Origin: Pseudomonadota bacterium
Lineage (GTDB): Bacteria > Pseudomonadota > Alphaproteobacteria > Caulobacterales > Caulobacteraceae
DNA length: 64,000 nt
NCBI GenBank assembly: GCA_018241995.1
Contig: JAFECT010000005.1
Coordinates: 1-64,000, forward strand
Direction of reading: 5' to 3'
This document shows positions 55,663 to 63,881 of the stretch, one piece after another. Both the position numbers and the translations under genes were made by a program. How positions within the stretch are numbered: the first letter of the stretch is position 1; each line of letters begins with the position of its first letter. The notes under the pieces were generated by a model. The model made no database searches, was not told the origin of the DNA, and saw only the letters and a program-made list of their open reading frames with translations.

Positions 55663-56102
55663 CAGCAGCATGCGCTGGCCTTCTCCGCCTTGGGCGGGCA
55701 ACAGACGGCGGGCGCGGCCGGCTCGTCCTCGCCGTAGGTCGTGGCCTCGCCGAAGGTGAAGAAGGTCTCCCAGCGCAGGCCGGACGGGTCGCTGACCCAG
55801 CTCTTGTCCGAGCGGGCGTAGCAGCAGGTGGTGGCCTCCTGGTCCTGGGTCCGGGCGCCCGCCGCCTTCAGCCGCGCCGCCAGTTCGTCCAGCTCCTCGC
55901 GGGTGTCGGTCTGGACGCCCAGGTGGTTCAGGCCCGCCTCGCGCGAGCGCGCCGAGATGGCGAAATTCACGCGCGGATCGTCGAGCATCCACTTGGCGTA
56001 GTCGCCCTTCACCACGCTCGGCGGCGCGCCGAACAGGGTCTCGTAGAAGGCCATGGACCGGTCGAGGTCCTCGACATTGACGTGGATGTGCAGGCGCTTC
56101 AT
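55662..56102 (-). CDS. arsI: ArsI/CadI-type VOC protein, probable C-As lyase
   Basis: ArsI is an Fe(II)-dependent dioxygenase that cleaves the carbon-arsenic bond of methylarsenite. The 146-residue protein has the VOC start KRLHIHVNVEDLDRSMAFYE with a His ligand, LNHLGVQTDT, the vicinal cysteines TTCCYARSDKSWVSDPSG that bind the arsenical, a ligand Glu in RWETFFTFGE, and a Cys-rich end (VCCPP, SACC). CadI-like relatives share the fold, but the ars operon context favours ArsI. It is the first gene of the operon. Confidence 0.9.
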   Translation of the reverse strand: MKRLHIHVNVEDLDRSMAFYETLFGAPPSVVKGDYAKWMLDDPRVNFAISARSREAGLNHLGVQTDTREELDELAARLKAAGARTQDQEATTCCYARSDKSWVSDPSGLRWETFFTFGEATTYGEDEPAAPAVCCPPKAEKASACC

Positions 56103-56125
56103 CGGGCGACTCCGCTTTATGACGA

Positions 56126-56159
56126 TAATACGGATATTTCCGTAATATCGGAGAGTCAA
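56126..56159 (-). promoter_or_regulatory. ars operon promoter with ArsR operator
   Basis: On the minus strand TTGACT (56159-56154) could be the -35. A perfect dyad ACGGA-N4-TCCGT (56130-56143), extended to TAATACGGATATTTCCGTAATA with one mismatched pair, lies over the spacer and the -10 position, where a bound ArsR would block the polymerase. Confidence 0.75.
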
Positions 56160-56168
56160 CACCTCTTG

Positions 56169-56334
56169 CCCTCTCCCGATCGGGAGAGGGAGGGACCCGC
56201 GCCGTAAGGCGCGGGTGGGTGAGGGATACGGGGCTTTCAGAACGCGCGCCGCCCTCTGCCGACAGTCCTGTGTCCCTCATCCTCCCCATTGCTTCGCAAC
56301 GGGTCCCTTCCTTCTCCCGACCGGGAGAAGGACA
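56169..56334. repeat. Dispersed palindromic repeat RE1, copy B
   Basis: It begins CCCTCTCCCGATCGGGAGAGGG and ends CTTCTCCCGACCGGGAGAAGG, with CCCGCGCCGTAAGGCGCGGG inside the left half. It shares order and sequence with 60811-60974 and, inverted, with 31-193. It separates the ars promoter from the Rieske gene; the rest of the 349-base gap (56335-56451) holds only the Rieske upstream region. Confidence 0.88.
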
Positions 56335-56451
56335 AAGAGCGCGCTGTTCCGCCCCCCACAGCTGATCCGCCGCGCCCTTAAGGGGTCACCCGGGGTTGGG
56401 GCTTAGGCGCGGGCGGGCTAACTAGGCGCGAAGAGCAGTTCGGGACGACCC

Positions 56452-57567
56452 ATGGCCGACAGCGCAGCCGCGCCCGCTTCCACCGCCGACCGCCGCGCGG
56501 CCGCGCCCGCGTTCGGCAAGGGATTCCTGTACGACTGCTGGTGGTTCGCCGACTTGGGATCAGCGCTGAAGCCCGGCGCCCTGCAGCGCTACGAACTGCT
56601 GGGCGAGCCGGTGCTCTTGGGGCGCACCCGCTCAGGCGAGGTCTACGCGATCCGCGACGTCTGTCCGCACCGCGCTGCGCCGCTGTCGGCCGGGCGGTTG
56701 ATCAAGGATGAGGGCGGGGCCGAGGTGGTGGAGTGCCCCTACCACGGCTGGCGCTTCAGGACGTCCGGCGTCTGCGCCGCCATCCCCTCCCTGGTCGCGG
56801 ACCAGGCCATGGAGGTCGAGCGCATCAAGGTGCGCCGCTATCCGGTGCGCGAGAGCCAGGGCCTGGTGTTCGTGTGGATGGCGTCCGACCCGCGTAACCC
56901 CTCCGAGCCCGACCACGAGCCGCCGGTGCTGGAAGGGGTGGTCGGCGGGGCGCCCAAGATGGTCGAGCGCATGGACTTCGACAGCCATGTCGACCACGCA
57001 GTGGTGGGCCTGATGGACCCGGCGCATGGGCCCTATGTGCACCAGCAATGGTGGTGGCGCTCAGGCCATTCCATGCACGAGAAGGCCAAGACCTTCGAGC
57101 CGCGCGAGTTCGGCTTCGCCATGGCCAGCCACAGGCCGTCCTCGAACAGCTATGCCTACAAGATCCTGGGCGGGGCGCCGGAGACCGAGATCACCTTCCG
57201 CCTGCCGGGCCTGCGCTGGGAGCACATCCGGGTGGGCAAGCGCCAGGTCCTGGGCCTGACCTGCCTGACGCCGGTGACCGAGACGAAGACGCGCATCACC
57301 CAGATCTTCTGGGCCGACCATCCGGTCTTCTCGCTGATCCTGCCCTTCTTCCGCGCCGGGGCGCGCGCCTTCCTGAAGCAGGACGGCGACATGGTGAACC
57401 TGCAGAACGAGGGGCTGAAATACGACCCGGCCCTGCTCTGGATCGACGACGCCGACAAGCAGGCCAAGTGGTACCAGCAGCTGAAGAAGGAATGGGCGGC
57501 GAGCCGGCGCGAGGAGCGGCCGTTCAGGAACCCGGTCGAGCCGACGGTTCTGCGTTGGCGCAGCTGA
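56452..57567 (+). CDS. Rieske [2Fe-2S] non-heme iron oxygenase, large subunit
   Basis: The 371-residue protein has the Rieske cluster ligands Cys71-x-His73 (CPHRAAPLS) and Cys95-x2-His98 (CPYHGW), then the mononuclear iron triad pattern Asp189-x2-His192-x4-His197 (DPAHGPYVH). It belongs to the ring-hydroxylating/vanillate-demethylase-like group and needs a reductase not seen here. Substrate unknown. The sequence CTAACTAGG at 56418-56426 also occurs upstream of the TetR gene at 58367, hinting at control by it. Confidence 0.92.
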   Translation: MADSAAAPASTADRRAAAPAFGKGFLYDCWWFADLGSALKPGALQRYELLGEPVLLGRTRSGEVYAIRDVCPHRAAPLSAGRLIKDEGGAEVVECPYHGWRFRTSGVCAAIPSLVADQAMEVERIKVRRYPVRESQGLVFVWMASDPRNPSEPDHEPPVLEGVVGGAPKMVERMDFDSHVDHAVVGLMDPAHGPYVHQQWWWRSGHSMHEKAKTFEPREFGFAMASHRPSSNSYAYKILGGAPETEITFRLPGLRWEHIRVGKRQVLGLTCLTPVTETKTRITQIFWADHPVFSLILPFFRAGARAFLKQDGDMVNLQNEGLKYDPALLWIDDADKQAKWYQQLKKEWAASRREERPFRNPVEPTVLRWRS

Positions 57568-57618
57568 TACGGTTGAGCTAGCGTTCGCGCGTGGGGACGG
57601 CGCGAAGGAAGGTTTCGC

Positions 57619-58176
57619 ATGAAAGCACTCGCCTCTACGGCCCTGGCTCTGAGCCTGACGCTCGGCGCGGGCATCGCCATCGCCTCCGGCCTGGACGAGA
57701 ACGTGATGGACCCGGGCGGGCCAGGCACGTTCCGGCATCAAGGACCGCTGGTCAGCGTCGAGAGCTTCGCGTCCATGGGCGGGCGGCATCTGCGCATGGA
57801 CTTCTTCTTCGTGGCCCGGCCGGGCTCGGCGCCCTGGATCGTGGCGCGGCGGCTGGAGGATCACCTCGGCAAGAGCCCGGCCGTTCGCTGGGCGAGCTCG
57901 GACACCTGCCCTGTTCTGGCGCCGGTGACGGCGGAGCTGGAGCAGCTCAGGGCGCCCCTGATCCGCGTGCCCGGCGTCAAGCACGCCACCGAGCCTGACC
58001 TGCTGCTGGACGGGGTGGCTTACAGCCTCTGGGCGCACGGAGCCGTCTATGAGGGCGGCCGGGCGATGGGGGCGGTGCAGATGACCGGCAACGTCGACTC
58101 GCCCCTGGCCAAGTGGGCGCAAAGCGCGGAGGCGCGGCTGAAGGACTGTTGGGCGGATGTGAAGCCGGTGGAGTAG
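57619..58176 (+). CDS. Exported protein of unknown function
   Basis: The 185-residue protein has a signal peptide (ALASTALALSLTLGAGIAIA) and a mature domain with SVESFASMGGRHLRMDFFFV, two cysteines (DTCPVL and LKDCW) likely to pair, and no recognised family. GAAGGAAGG gives a good ribosome binding site. It follows the Rieske gene by 51 bases on the same strand. Confidence 0.75.
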   Translation: MKALASTALALSLTLGAGIAIASGLDENVMDPGGPGTFRHQGPLVSVESFASMGGRHLRMDFFFVARPGSAPWIVARRLEDHLGKSPAVRWASSDTCPVLAPVTAELEQLRAPLIRVPGVKHATEPDLLLDGVAYSLWAHGAVYEGGRAMGAVQMTGNVDSPLAKWAQSAEARLKDCWADVKPVE

Positions 58177-58180
58177 GCCA

Positions 58181-58360
58181 TCTCCGCCCTCTGGGCGGAG
58201 ACAGGCGGCGAAGCCGCCAGAGGCGGGCAGTGGATCTGGGCGCCGCGCTTTGCGATGACCCTGTCAAGCCGGCAGGCGGTCCTAGTCAGGCCTTGAGCCC
58301 GGACCCAGTTCCCGCCTCTGGCCTGCGTGGCAGGCCTGTCTCCGCCCAGAGGGCGGAGAA
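58181..58360. repeat. Long imperfect inverted repeat
   Basis: Ends are TCTCCGCCCTCTGGGCGGAG and CTCCGCCCAGAGGGCGGAGAA, each itself palindromic; CCAGAGGCGGG pairs with CCCGCCTCTGG further in. The centre is unique. It sits between the convergent exported-protein and TetR genes. No second copy was seen in the window. Confidence 0.8.
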
Positions 58361-58366
58361 GCGCGC

Positions 58367-59008
58367 CTACCCCTGCGCCGAGCGCGGCTGGGCTTCCGCG
58401 CCCCCGTTTTCCGCGGCGGCGCCGGCGAACAGCAGGTTGAGCTGGCGTTCGGTCAGGGCGGACAGGTCTTCGGGCGTCAGGCGCTCGTAGTAGGCGCGGC
58501 GGTAGTTGCGCACATAGATGTCGAGCAGCATGGTCACGAACAGGTCGAGGTCGACGTCGGCGCGCAGTTCGCCCGACGCCACGCCCTGGTCCAGCGCATC
58601 GCGGAACAGGCCGATAAGGCGGGCGCGGCGCTTGTTGTGCTCGTCCTCGATGCGGCGCGGCCAGCCGTGCGAGGCGGCCAGGTGCGAGATCATCAGGTCG
58701 AGCTGCTGGCATTCCACGCCGTAGGCGATCGACATCAAGGACGCGATGCGATGGCAGGCGGAGCCGCGCAGATAGGGCGAGATCCGCTGGAGCTCGGAGA
58801 ACAGGGCTTCGAACTTCTCGAACAGAATATAATTGAAGATGTCCACCTTGCTCTCGAAGGTGGTGAACACGCTTCCGACCGACACGCCGGCCCGTTCCGC
58901 CACCATGCGGATGGTGGTCTCTTCGTAGCCGACTTCTTCGAACAGACGGCGCGCGGCCTCCACAACCCGCTCGCGCGTCGCCTGTTTCTGAGCCTCACGA
59001 ACGCCCAA
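58367..59008 (-). CDS. TetR-family transcriptional regulator
   Basis: The 213-residue protein has the TetR DNA-binding domain (TRERVVEAARRLFEEVGYEE, then RAGVSVGSVFTTFESKVDIF) and a helical ligand domain. A 15-base dyad TAGGAC-TAC-GTCCTA lies 28 bases before its start (59036-59050), a likely autoregulatory operator. A second TetR gene lies directly upstream on the same strand. Confidence 0.92.
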   Translation of the reverse strand: MGVREAQKQATRERVVEAARRLFEEVGYEETTIRMVAERAGVSVGSVFTTFESKVDIFNYILFEKFEALFSELQRISPYLRGSACHRIASLMSIAYGVECQQLDLMISHLAASHGWPRRIEDEHNKRRARLIGLFRDALDQGVASGELRADVDLDLFVTMLLDIYVRNYRRAYYERLTPEDLSALTERQLNLLFAGAAAENGGAEAQPRSAQG

Positions 59009-59035
59009 GGTCTTCCCCCTCCCGCAGCCCCTGGA

Positions 59036-59050
59036 TAGGACTACGTCCTA
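59036..59050. promoter_or_regulatory. TetR operator candidate
   Basis: TAGGACTACGTCCTA has perfect six-base arms around TAC. In the direction of the downstream TetR gene it is preceded by CTAACTAGG, which overlaps it and recurs upstream of the Rieske gene at 56418-56426. Confidence 0.65.
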
Positions 59051-59082
59051 GTTAGACGCCGCCGGCGGCCGACCTCCTCATG

Positions 59083-59745
59083 TCAGCGCGCCTTTAATCC
59101 GCCGAGGACGATGTCGACCTGGTCCGACAGCCGCGCCCTCAGGGTTTCCAGGCTCCAACCGTCGTAGATGGCGCGACGGAAGTTGGCCAGATAGGCATCC
59201 CAAAGCATTTCGGAGGCGAGACGGACATCGAAGTCCTGACGAATCTCATTTCTCCGCGCGGCTTCTCTTAGAGCATCGCCGATGATTCCCAACAACACTT
59301 TGAGCGCCGCCCGCCCGCGCAGCTCGGCATTGAGCGGACGCAGCCAGGACTGGGACACGGTGGCCTGCACCATCGGCAGGCTGTCGGCATAGTAGACGTA
59401 ACCGGTCGAAAGGATATCGACCAGGCGTTCGCCGAGGTCGCCCTGCGGCTTGGCCGCGACTTCGCGCATGGCCTCGGCCACGCGGTCGAAGTCTTCGGCG
59501 GTGACCGCCTCGAACAGGTCGGCCTTGTCCTCGAAGTTGGCGAAAACGGCGCCGGTGGACATGTCGGCGCGCCGGGCGATGTCTCGCACGGTCGCAGCTT
59601 CGTAGCCGCGTTCGAGGAACAGCTGGCGCGCCGCGTCCAGGACCTTGGCGCGGGTGCGTTGCTTGGACAGCACGCGCCGATTGGCGGTCGGGGCGGCGGT
59701 GACTTCTACGGGTTCGTAAGGAACGCGGAGGGGAGACTGTTTCAT
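59083..59745 (-). CDS. TetR-family transcriptional regulator
   Basis: The 220-residue protein has a basic N-terminal extension of about 25 residues, then the TetR domain (RAKVLDAARQLFLERGYEAA, RRADMSTGAVFANFEDKADL). The ligand domain differs from that of the next TetR gene, so they are not recent duplicates. The upstream gap 59746-60015 holds a 15-base palindrome at 59903-59917. Confidence 0.92.
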   Translation of the reverse strand: MKQSPLRVPYEPVEVTAAPTANRRVLSKQRTRAKVLDAARQLFLERGYEAATVRDIARRADMSTGAVFANFEDKADLFEAVTAEDFDRVAEAMREVAAKPQGDLGERLVDILSTGYVYYADSLPMVQATVSQSWLRPLNAELRGRAALKVLLGIIGDALREAARRNEIRQDFDVRLASEMLWDAYLANFRRAIYDGWSLETLRARLSDQVDIVLGGLKAR

Positions 59746-59902
59746 GGCTTAAATTCCGGGGCCGGGGAGAGCCCGTGTGGCGAAGGACAATGCTCGTCGA
59801 GCTTGATCGGGGAGGCGCCCTAAGAGCCGTTCAAGTCGCCGATATAGTGACATTTCCTTCAAAAACAGCTTTGCGGCCCGCTGTCGCAGCTTTGGCGCAA
59901 CG

Positions 59903-59917
59903 CCGTTCCCGGAACGG
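59903..59917. promoter_or_regulatory. Palindrome CCGTTCC-C-GGAACGG, candidate operator
   Basis: Perfect seven-base arms surround one central base. It lies in the shared upstream region of the TetR gene (59745) and the HIG1-like gene (60016), and could serve either. Nothing else of note is seen in this 270-base gap. Confidence 0.5.
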
Positions 59918-60015
59918 AATCCTTTGAAACATACGGTTCGGCGAACTTGCTCGTCATATTGTCGCAGCACTCGCGGGGCTGGCGCGCGGGGGGCCTGAAG
60001 CCTAGTTTCTCCGCC

Positions 60016-60216
60016 ATGGACGCGCTCAAGATTCTGGCCATCGTCGCCATGGCCGCCGTGGCGATCATCCTCGGCTTCGGCCTCTACGCCCTGAACAAGG
60101 GCGGGGAGTTCGGGGCCAAGTGGTCGAACCGGCTGATGCGCTATCGCATCCTGGCCCAGGCGGTGGCGGTGATCCTGCTGCTGCTGATCGCGGTGATGGC
60201 CCGCGGGGGTCACTGA
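60016..60216 (+). CDS. HIG1-like twin-transmembrane protein
   Basis: The 66-residue inner-membrane protein has two helices (ILAIVAMAAVAIILGFGLYA and AVAVILLLLIAVMARG) joined by the polar NKGGEFGAKWSNRLMRYRIL, a pattern seen in HIG1-domain proteins linked to respiratory complexes. It is followed after three bases by the cobalamin adenosyltransferase gene, an arrangement common in alphaproteobacteria. Confidence 0.85.
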   Translation: MDALKILAIVAMAAVAIILGFGLYALNKGGEFGAKWSNRLMRYRILAQAVAVILLLLIAVMARGGH

Positions 60217-60219
60217 AGC

Positions 60220-60810
60220 GTGGTCACGCTGAACCGCATCTATACCCGCACCGGCGACAAGGGCTCGACGCGCCTGTCGACCGGGGAGCCGGTGTCCAAG
60301 GCCGACCTGCGCGTGGCCGCCTACGGCACGGTGGACGAGACCAACGCCTGCATCGGCCTGTGCCGGCTGCACACATGCTCCGACTCTGGGGGCGACCCCG
60401 AACTCGACGCCATGCTGGCGCGCATCCAGAACGACCTGTTCGACCTGGGCGCGGACCTGTCGACGCCGGAGCGGGGGGAGCCCGTGAAATGGGAGCCTCT
60501 GCGGGTGGTCGCGAGCCAAGTGGAGCGGCTGGAGCGCGAGATCGACCAGATCAACGCGGCGCTGGAGCCCCTGAACTCGTTCGTCCTGCCCGGCGGCTCG
60601 GCCCTGGCGGCGCACCTGCACCAGGCGCGCACGGTCTGCCGGCGCGCGGAGCGGGAGGCGGTGGCGCTGGCGTCCGTCGAGGGGGAGCAGGTGAACCCGG
60701 AAGCGGTGAAGTACCTGAACCGCCTGTCCGACCTGCTGTTCGTGGCGTCACGGAGAGCGAATGCCAACGGCGCGCAGGATGTGCTGTGGGTTCCGGGGGA
60801 CAATCGGTAA
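60220..60810 (+). CDS. Cob(I)yrinic acid a,c-diamide adenosyltransferase, PduO type
   Basis: The enzyme adds the adenosyl group of ATP to cob(I)alamin. The 196-residue protein has the PduO start RIYTRTGDKGSTRLSTGE, the ATP-binding VAAYGTVDETNACIGL and, near the end, RRAEREAV with YLNRLSDLLFVASR. The start is a GTG at 60220. It belongs to the type that supplies methylmalonyl-CoA mutase in related bacteria. Confidence 0.94.
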   Translation: MVTLNRIYTRTGDKGSTRLSTGEPVSKADLRVAAYGTVDETNACIGLCRLHTCSDSGGDPELDAMLARIQNDLFDLGADLSTPERGEPVKWEPLRVVASQVERLEREIDQINAALEPLNSFVLPGGSALAAHLHQARTVCRRAEREAVALASVEGEQVNPEAVKYLNRLSDLLFVASRRANANGAQDVLWVPGDNR

Positions 60811-60974
60811 CCCTCTCCCGGTCGGGAGAGGGAGGGACCCGCGCCGTCAGGCGTGGGAGGGTGAGGGATACGGGGCTTTCAGGACGGGACGCGGACCTTC
60901 TGACCGGTCCCTTTCCCTCATCCTCCCCATTGCTTCGCAACGGGTTCCTTCCTTCTCCCGACCCGGAGAAGGAC
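60811..60974. repeat. Dispersed palindromic repeat RE1, copy C
   Basis: Same orientation as the copy at 56169-56334: starts CCCTCTCCCGGTCGGGAGAGGG, ends CTTCTCCCGACCCGGAGAAGG. It lies between the convergent adenosyltransferase and membrane-anchored protein genes. Confidence 0.88.
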
Positions 60975-60979
60975 AAGGA

Positions 60980-61228
60980 CTACTTGCTGGACGCCGCCTT
61001 CGGCGCATTGGTCATCGTCGGCTTGCCCGCCGGGCCCAGCCGCCCCACGAACCTCTGCACCGAGACCACCGTCGCGCACTGGTGGTACTTCTCGGCCCAC
61101 CAGTGGCCGGGCGTCTTCTCGCAGTTCTTGCGCGGCCAGACGTAGTAGCTCTCGTAGGCGAACACCGCGCCCACCGTCACGACCAGCAGGAAGGCGAAGA
61201 TCACATAGATGCGGCGCGTCAGGTTCAT
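60980..61228 (-). CDS. Small membrane-anchored protein, unknown
   Basis: The 82-residue protein has one N-terminal transmembrane helix (IYVIFAFLLVVTVGAVFAYE) and a short outer domain with two cysteines (NCEKTPGHWWAEKYHQC). GAGG lies just before the ATG. No family is recognised. Confidence 0.7.
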   Translation of the reverse strand: MNLTRRIYVIFAFLLVVTVGAVFAYESYYVWPRKNCEKTPGHWWAEKYHQCATVVSVQRFVGRLGPAGKPTMTNAPKAASSK

Positions 61229-61379
61229 GCGCCTCTATTCCCGCGCTCCCGCGGCGAAGGCAAGCGGGGTTCCGCCACGTCACGTTGACAGGGCGCGGCT
61301 TGGATGGTGACTTCCCCCCCTTCGCGGACCCCCCGTCCGCGCGCCCCATTCTCTCCCCAGCAGGGTGGATAAAGACACC

Positions 61380-62129
61380 ATGAAGGTACTCGTCCCGGTC
61401 AAACGGGTGGTCGACGCCAATGTGAAGGTCCGCGTGAAGTCGGATCAGACCGGCGTGGACCTCGCCAACGTCAAGATGAGCATGAACCCCTTCGACGAGA
61501 TCGCCGTCGAGGAAGCCGTGCGCCTGAAGGAGAAGGGGCTGGTCGAAGAGATCGTGGCCGTCTCCATCGGCGTGGCCCAGGCGCAGGAGACCATCCGCAC
61601 GGCCCTGGCCATGGGCGCGGACCGGGGCGTCCTGATCACCACAGACACGGACGCCGAGCCCCTGGCGGTGGCCAAGCTGCTCAAGGCGCTGGTGGACGAG
61701 GAGAAGCCCGGCCTGGTGCTGATGGGGAAGCAGGCCATCGACGGCGACAACAATGCGGTGGGCCAGATGCTGGCCGCCCTGCTCGACTGGCCGCAGGCGA
61801 CCTTCGCCTCCAAGGTCGAGATCTCGGGCGACAAGGCTTCCGTCACCCGCGAGGTCGACGGCGGGCTGCAGACGCTGAGCGTCGACCTGCCGGCGGTGGT
61901 GACCACCGACCTGCGCCTGAACGAGCCGCGCTACGCCTCCCTGCCCAACATCATGAAGGCCAAGAAGAAGCCGATCGATATGAAGACGCCGGCCGACTAT
62001 GGCGTCGACACCGCCCCGCGCCTGAAGGTGCTGAAGGTCACCGAGCCGCCCAAGCGCTCGGCCGGGATCAAGGTCGAGAGCGCCGAAGACCTGGTCATGA
62101 AACTCAAGAATGAAGCGGGGGTGCTGTGA
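61380..62129 (+). CDS. etfB: Electron transfer flavoprotein beta subunit
   Basis: EtfB, with EtfA, carries electrons from acyl-CoA and other dehydrogenases to ETF-ubiquinone oxidoreductase. The 249-residue protein has [54 protein letters not shown] (AMP/nucleotide site) and [24 protein letters not shown] [20 protein letters not shown]. Its stop overlaps the etfA start (TGATG). Confidence 0.97.
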   Translation: MKVLVPVKRVVDANVKVRVKSDQTGVDLANVKMSMNPFDEIAVEEAVRLKEKGLVEEIVAVSIGVAQAQETIRTALAMGADRGVLITTDTDAEPLAVAKLLKALVDEEKPGLVLMGKQAIDGDNNAVGQMLAALLDWPQATFASKVEISGDKASVTREVDGGLQTLSVDLPAVVTTDLRLNEPRYASLPNIMKAKKKPIDMKTPADYGVDTAPRLKVLKVTEPPKRSAGIKVESAEDLVMKLKNEAGVL

Positions 62130-63061
62130 TGGCCGTTCTCGTCCTGGCCGACCACGACAACGCGCACCTGCGCGACACCACCCACAAGACCGTCACCGCC
62201 GCGCTGAACCTGTCGAAGGACGTGGACGTGCTGGTGCTGGGTAACGGCGCCGACGCGGTCGCCTCCGCCGCCGCCAAGATTGCGGGCGTGCGCAAGGTGC
62301 TGCTGGAGCAGTCGCCCGATCTCGGCCAATCCATCGCGGAAGCCGAAGAAGCGGCGATCCTGCCGCTGATGGCTAACTATGATGCGGTCCTGATCCCGGC
62401 CTCGACCTCGGGCAAGAACACGGCCCCGCGCGTGGCCGCCAAGCTCGACGTCAGCCAGATCTCCGACGTCGTCGAGGTGGTGGACGCCAATACCTTCGTG
62501 CGCCCGATCTACGCCGGCAACGCGCTGGAGACGGTGCAGTCGTCCGACGCCAAGAAGGTGATCACCGTGCGCCCCACCGCCTTCAAGGCGGCGGCGGACG
62601 GCGGCTCGGCCTCGGTGGAGAAGATCGCGGACCAGCCCAAGGCCCCCAAGACCCGCTTCGTGTCGGAAGAGATGGTCAAGTCCGACCGCCCGGAGCTGGG
62701 CGCGGCCAAGATCGTGGTCTCCGGCGGCCGGGCCATGGGCTCGGCGGAAGAGTTCCAGAAGGTGATCGAGCCCCTGGCCGATAAGCTGGGCGCCGCCGTC
62801 GGCGCCAGCCGCGCGGCGGTCGATGCGGGCTATGCGCCCAACGACTACCAGGTCGGCCAGACCGGCAAGGTCGTGGCCCCGGCGCTCTACATCGCCATCG
62901 GCATCTCGGGCGCCATCCAGCACCTGGCCGGGATGAAGGACTCCAAGACCATCGTGGCCATCAACAAGGACCCCGACGCCCCGATCTTCCAGATCGCCGA
63001 CTACGGTTGGGTGACGGACTACAAGACCGCCGTGCCCGCCCTGATGGCGGCGCTGGGGTAG
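62129..63061 (+). CDS. etfA: Electron transfer flavoprotein alpha subunit
   Basis: The 310-residue FAD-binding partner of EtfB has the N-terminal domain ([19 protein letters not shown]) and the C-terminal FAD domain with [51 protein letters not shown] and [18 protein letters not shown]. The ATG at 62129 is preferred over a GTG three bases earlier because it overlaps the etfB stop by one base. A strong terminator follows. Confidence 0.97.
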   Translation: MAVLVLADHDNAHLRDTTHKTVTAALNLSKDVDVLVLGNGADAVASAAAKIAGVRKVLLEQSPDLGQSIAEAEEAAILPLMANYDAVLIPASTSGKNTAPRVAAKLDVSQISDVVEVVDANTFVRPIYAGNALETVQSSDAKKVITVRPTAFKAAADGGSASVEKIADQPKAPKTRFVSEEMVKSDRPELGAAKIVVSGGRAMGSAEEFQKVIEPLADKLGAAVGASRAAVDAGYAPNDYQVGQTGKVVAPALYIAIGISGAIQHLAGMKDSKTIVAINKDPDAPIFQIADYGWVTDYKTAVPALMAALG

Positions 63062-63086
63062 CACGCGCATAAGCCTGACGGCCAAG

Positions 63087-63118
63087 AGCCGCTCATCCTC
63101 GCGGGTGAGCGGCTTTTT
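63087..63118 (+). terminator. Rho-independent terminator of etfBA
   Basis: Nine-base perfect stem AGCCGCTCA/TGAGCGGCT with a ten-base loop, followed by a run of T, 25 bases past the etfA stop. Confidence 0.92.
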
Positions 63119-63143
63119 GCTGTGCATGCCTTGGCGACAGGGC

Positions 63144-63314
63144 TTAGGCGTTCGCCCCGTGCTGCGGCTGGCCCGAGGGCTGGGTCCAGGCGGCGCTGTT
63201 TTCGCTCCAGCGCAGCTCGTCGTGCATCGGACGGGTCGGCGCGTGGCTCGAGGCGGCGCCGACAATGGCGCCCAGGACGGCGATCACTGCCGCCGCGATC
63301 AGGATCGGTTTCAT
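63144..63314 (-). CDS. Small exported or membrane-anchored protein
   Basis: This 56-residue protein starts KPILIAAAVIAVLGAIVGAA, a signal anchor or signal peptide, and continues with a polar tail (PMHDELRWSENSAAWTQ). AAAGGACA at a good distance before the ATG at 63314 supports translation. No family is recognised. Confidence 0.6.
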   Translation of the reverse strand: MKPILIAAAVIAVLGAIVGAASSHAPTRPMHDELRWSENSAAWTQPSGQPQHGANA

Positions 63315-63384
63315 GGTCTTGTCCTTTCATGCTCGGTCCGGGCGGCCCGGCCAGGAGGAGGAAGGCCCGGCCGCCCGGGTTCCG

Positions 63385-63756
63385 TCAGCGGGCCGCCTGG
63401 GTGGCGGCGGCGTCGGCGGAAAGGCGTACGGTGATGCGGCTGGCCAGCAGGGCCGTGGGCGGCGGGCTGCGGAAGTGGGCCTTGCGCACCGCGGCGACGG
63501 CGGCCTTGTCGAAGGCCTCCGAGCCGCTGGAGCGATCGAGCCGCACCGCCTGCGGCGCGCCTTCGGCGTTCAGGCCGAAGCTGACCTGGGCGTCGGTAGC
63601 CGGAGCGCCGGCGGTCACCAGCCGGTCACGCACGGATTGGTTGGCCTCGGCGATCCAGCGCCCGGCCTCGCCGGTCGGGGTGTAGTCCTTGGCGAGCGGA
63701 GCGGTGGCGGCCGACAGCACAGCCGCCGCACCGAGGGCGGCGAACAGGGTCTTCAT
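63385..63756 (-). CDS. Exported TonB-C-terminal-like domain protein
   Basis: The 123-residue protein has a signal peptide (TLFAALGAAAVLSAATAPLA) and one domain with the TonB C-terminal pattern: VSFGLNAEGAPQAVRLDRSS, then FDKAAVAAVRKAHFRSPP and a closing strand SRITVRLSA. It lacks the N-terminal anchor and proline-rich spacer of a true TonB, so it would be free in the periplasm. The role is unknown. Confidence 0.8.
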   Translation of the reverse strand: MKTLFAALGAAAVLSAATAPLAKDYTPTGEAGRWIAEANQSVRDRLVTAGAPATDAQVSFGLNAEGAPQAVRLDRSSGSEAFDKAAVAAVRKAHFRSPPPTALLASRITVRLSADAAATQAAR

Positions 63757-63881
63757 GGGATAGTTCTTTCGTTAGACTGTGAGGAGGAGCTGCGATCGCG
63801 AGATTGAGATAGGCTTCAAGCTCAACGATTACGAACGATGGTTTTTGCATTTCGTTGTGAGCTGGCGTAACAAGCTTCGCC

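Noticed and set aside
59946..60219. Cobalamin riboswitch before the adenosyltransferase gene
   Set aside because: The upstream region is the HIG1-like gene and a palindrome; no conserved B12-box pattern was recognised.
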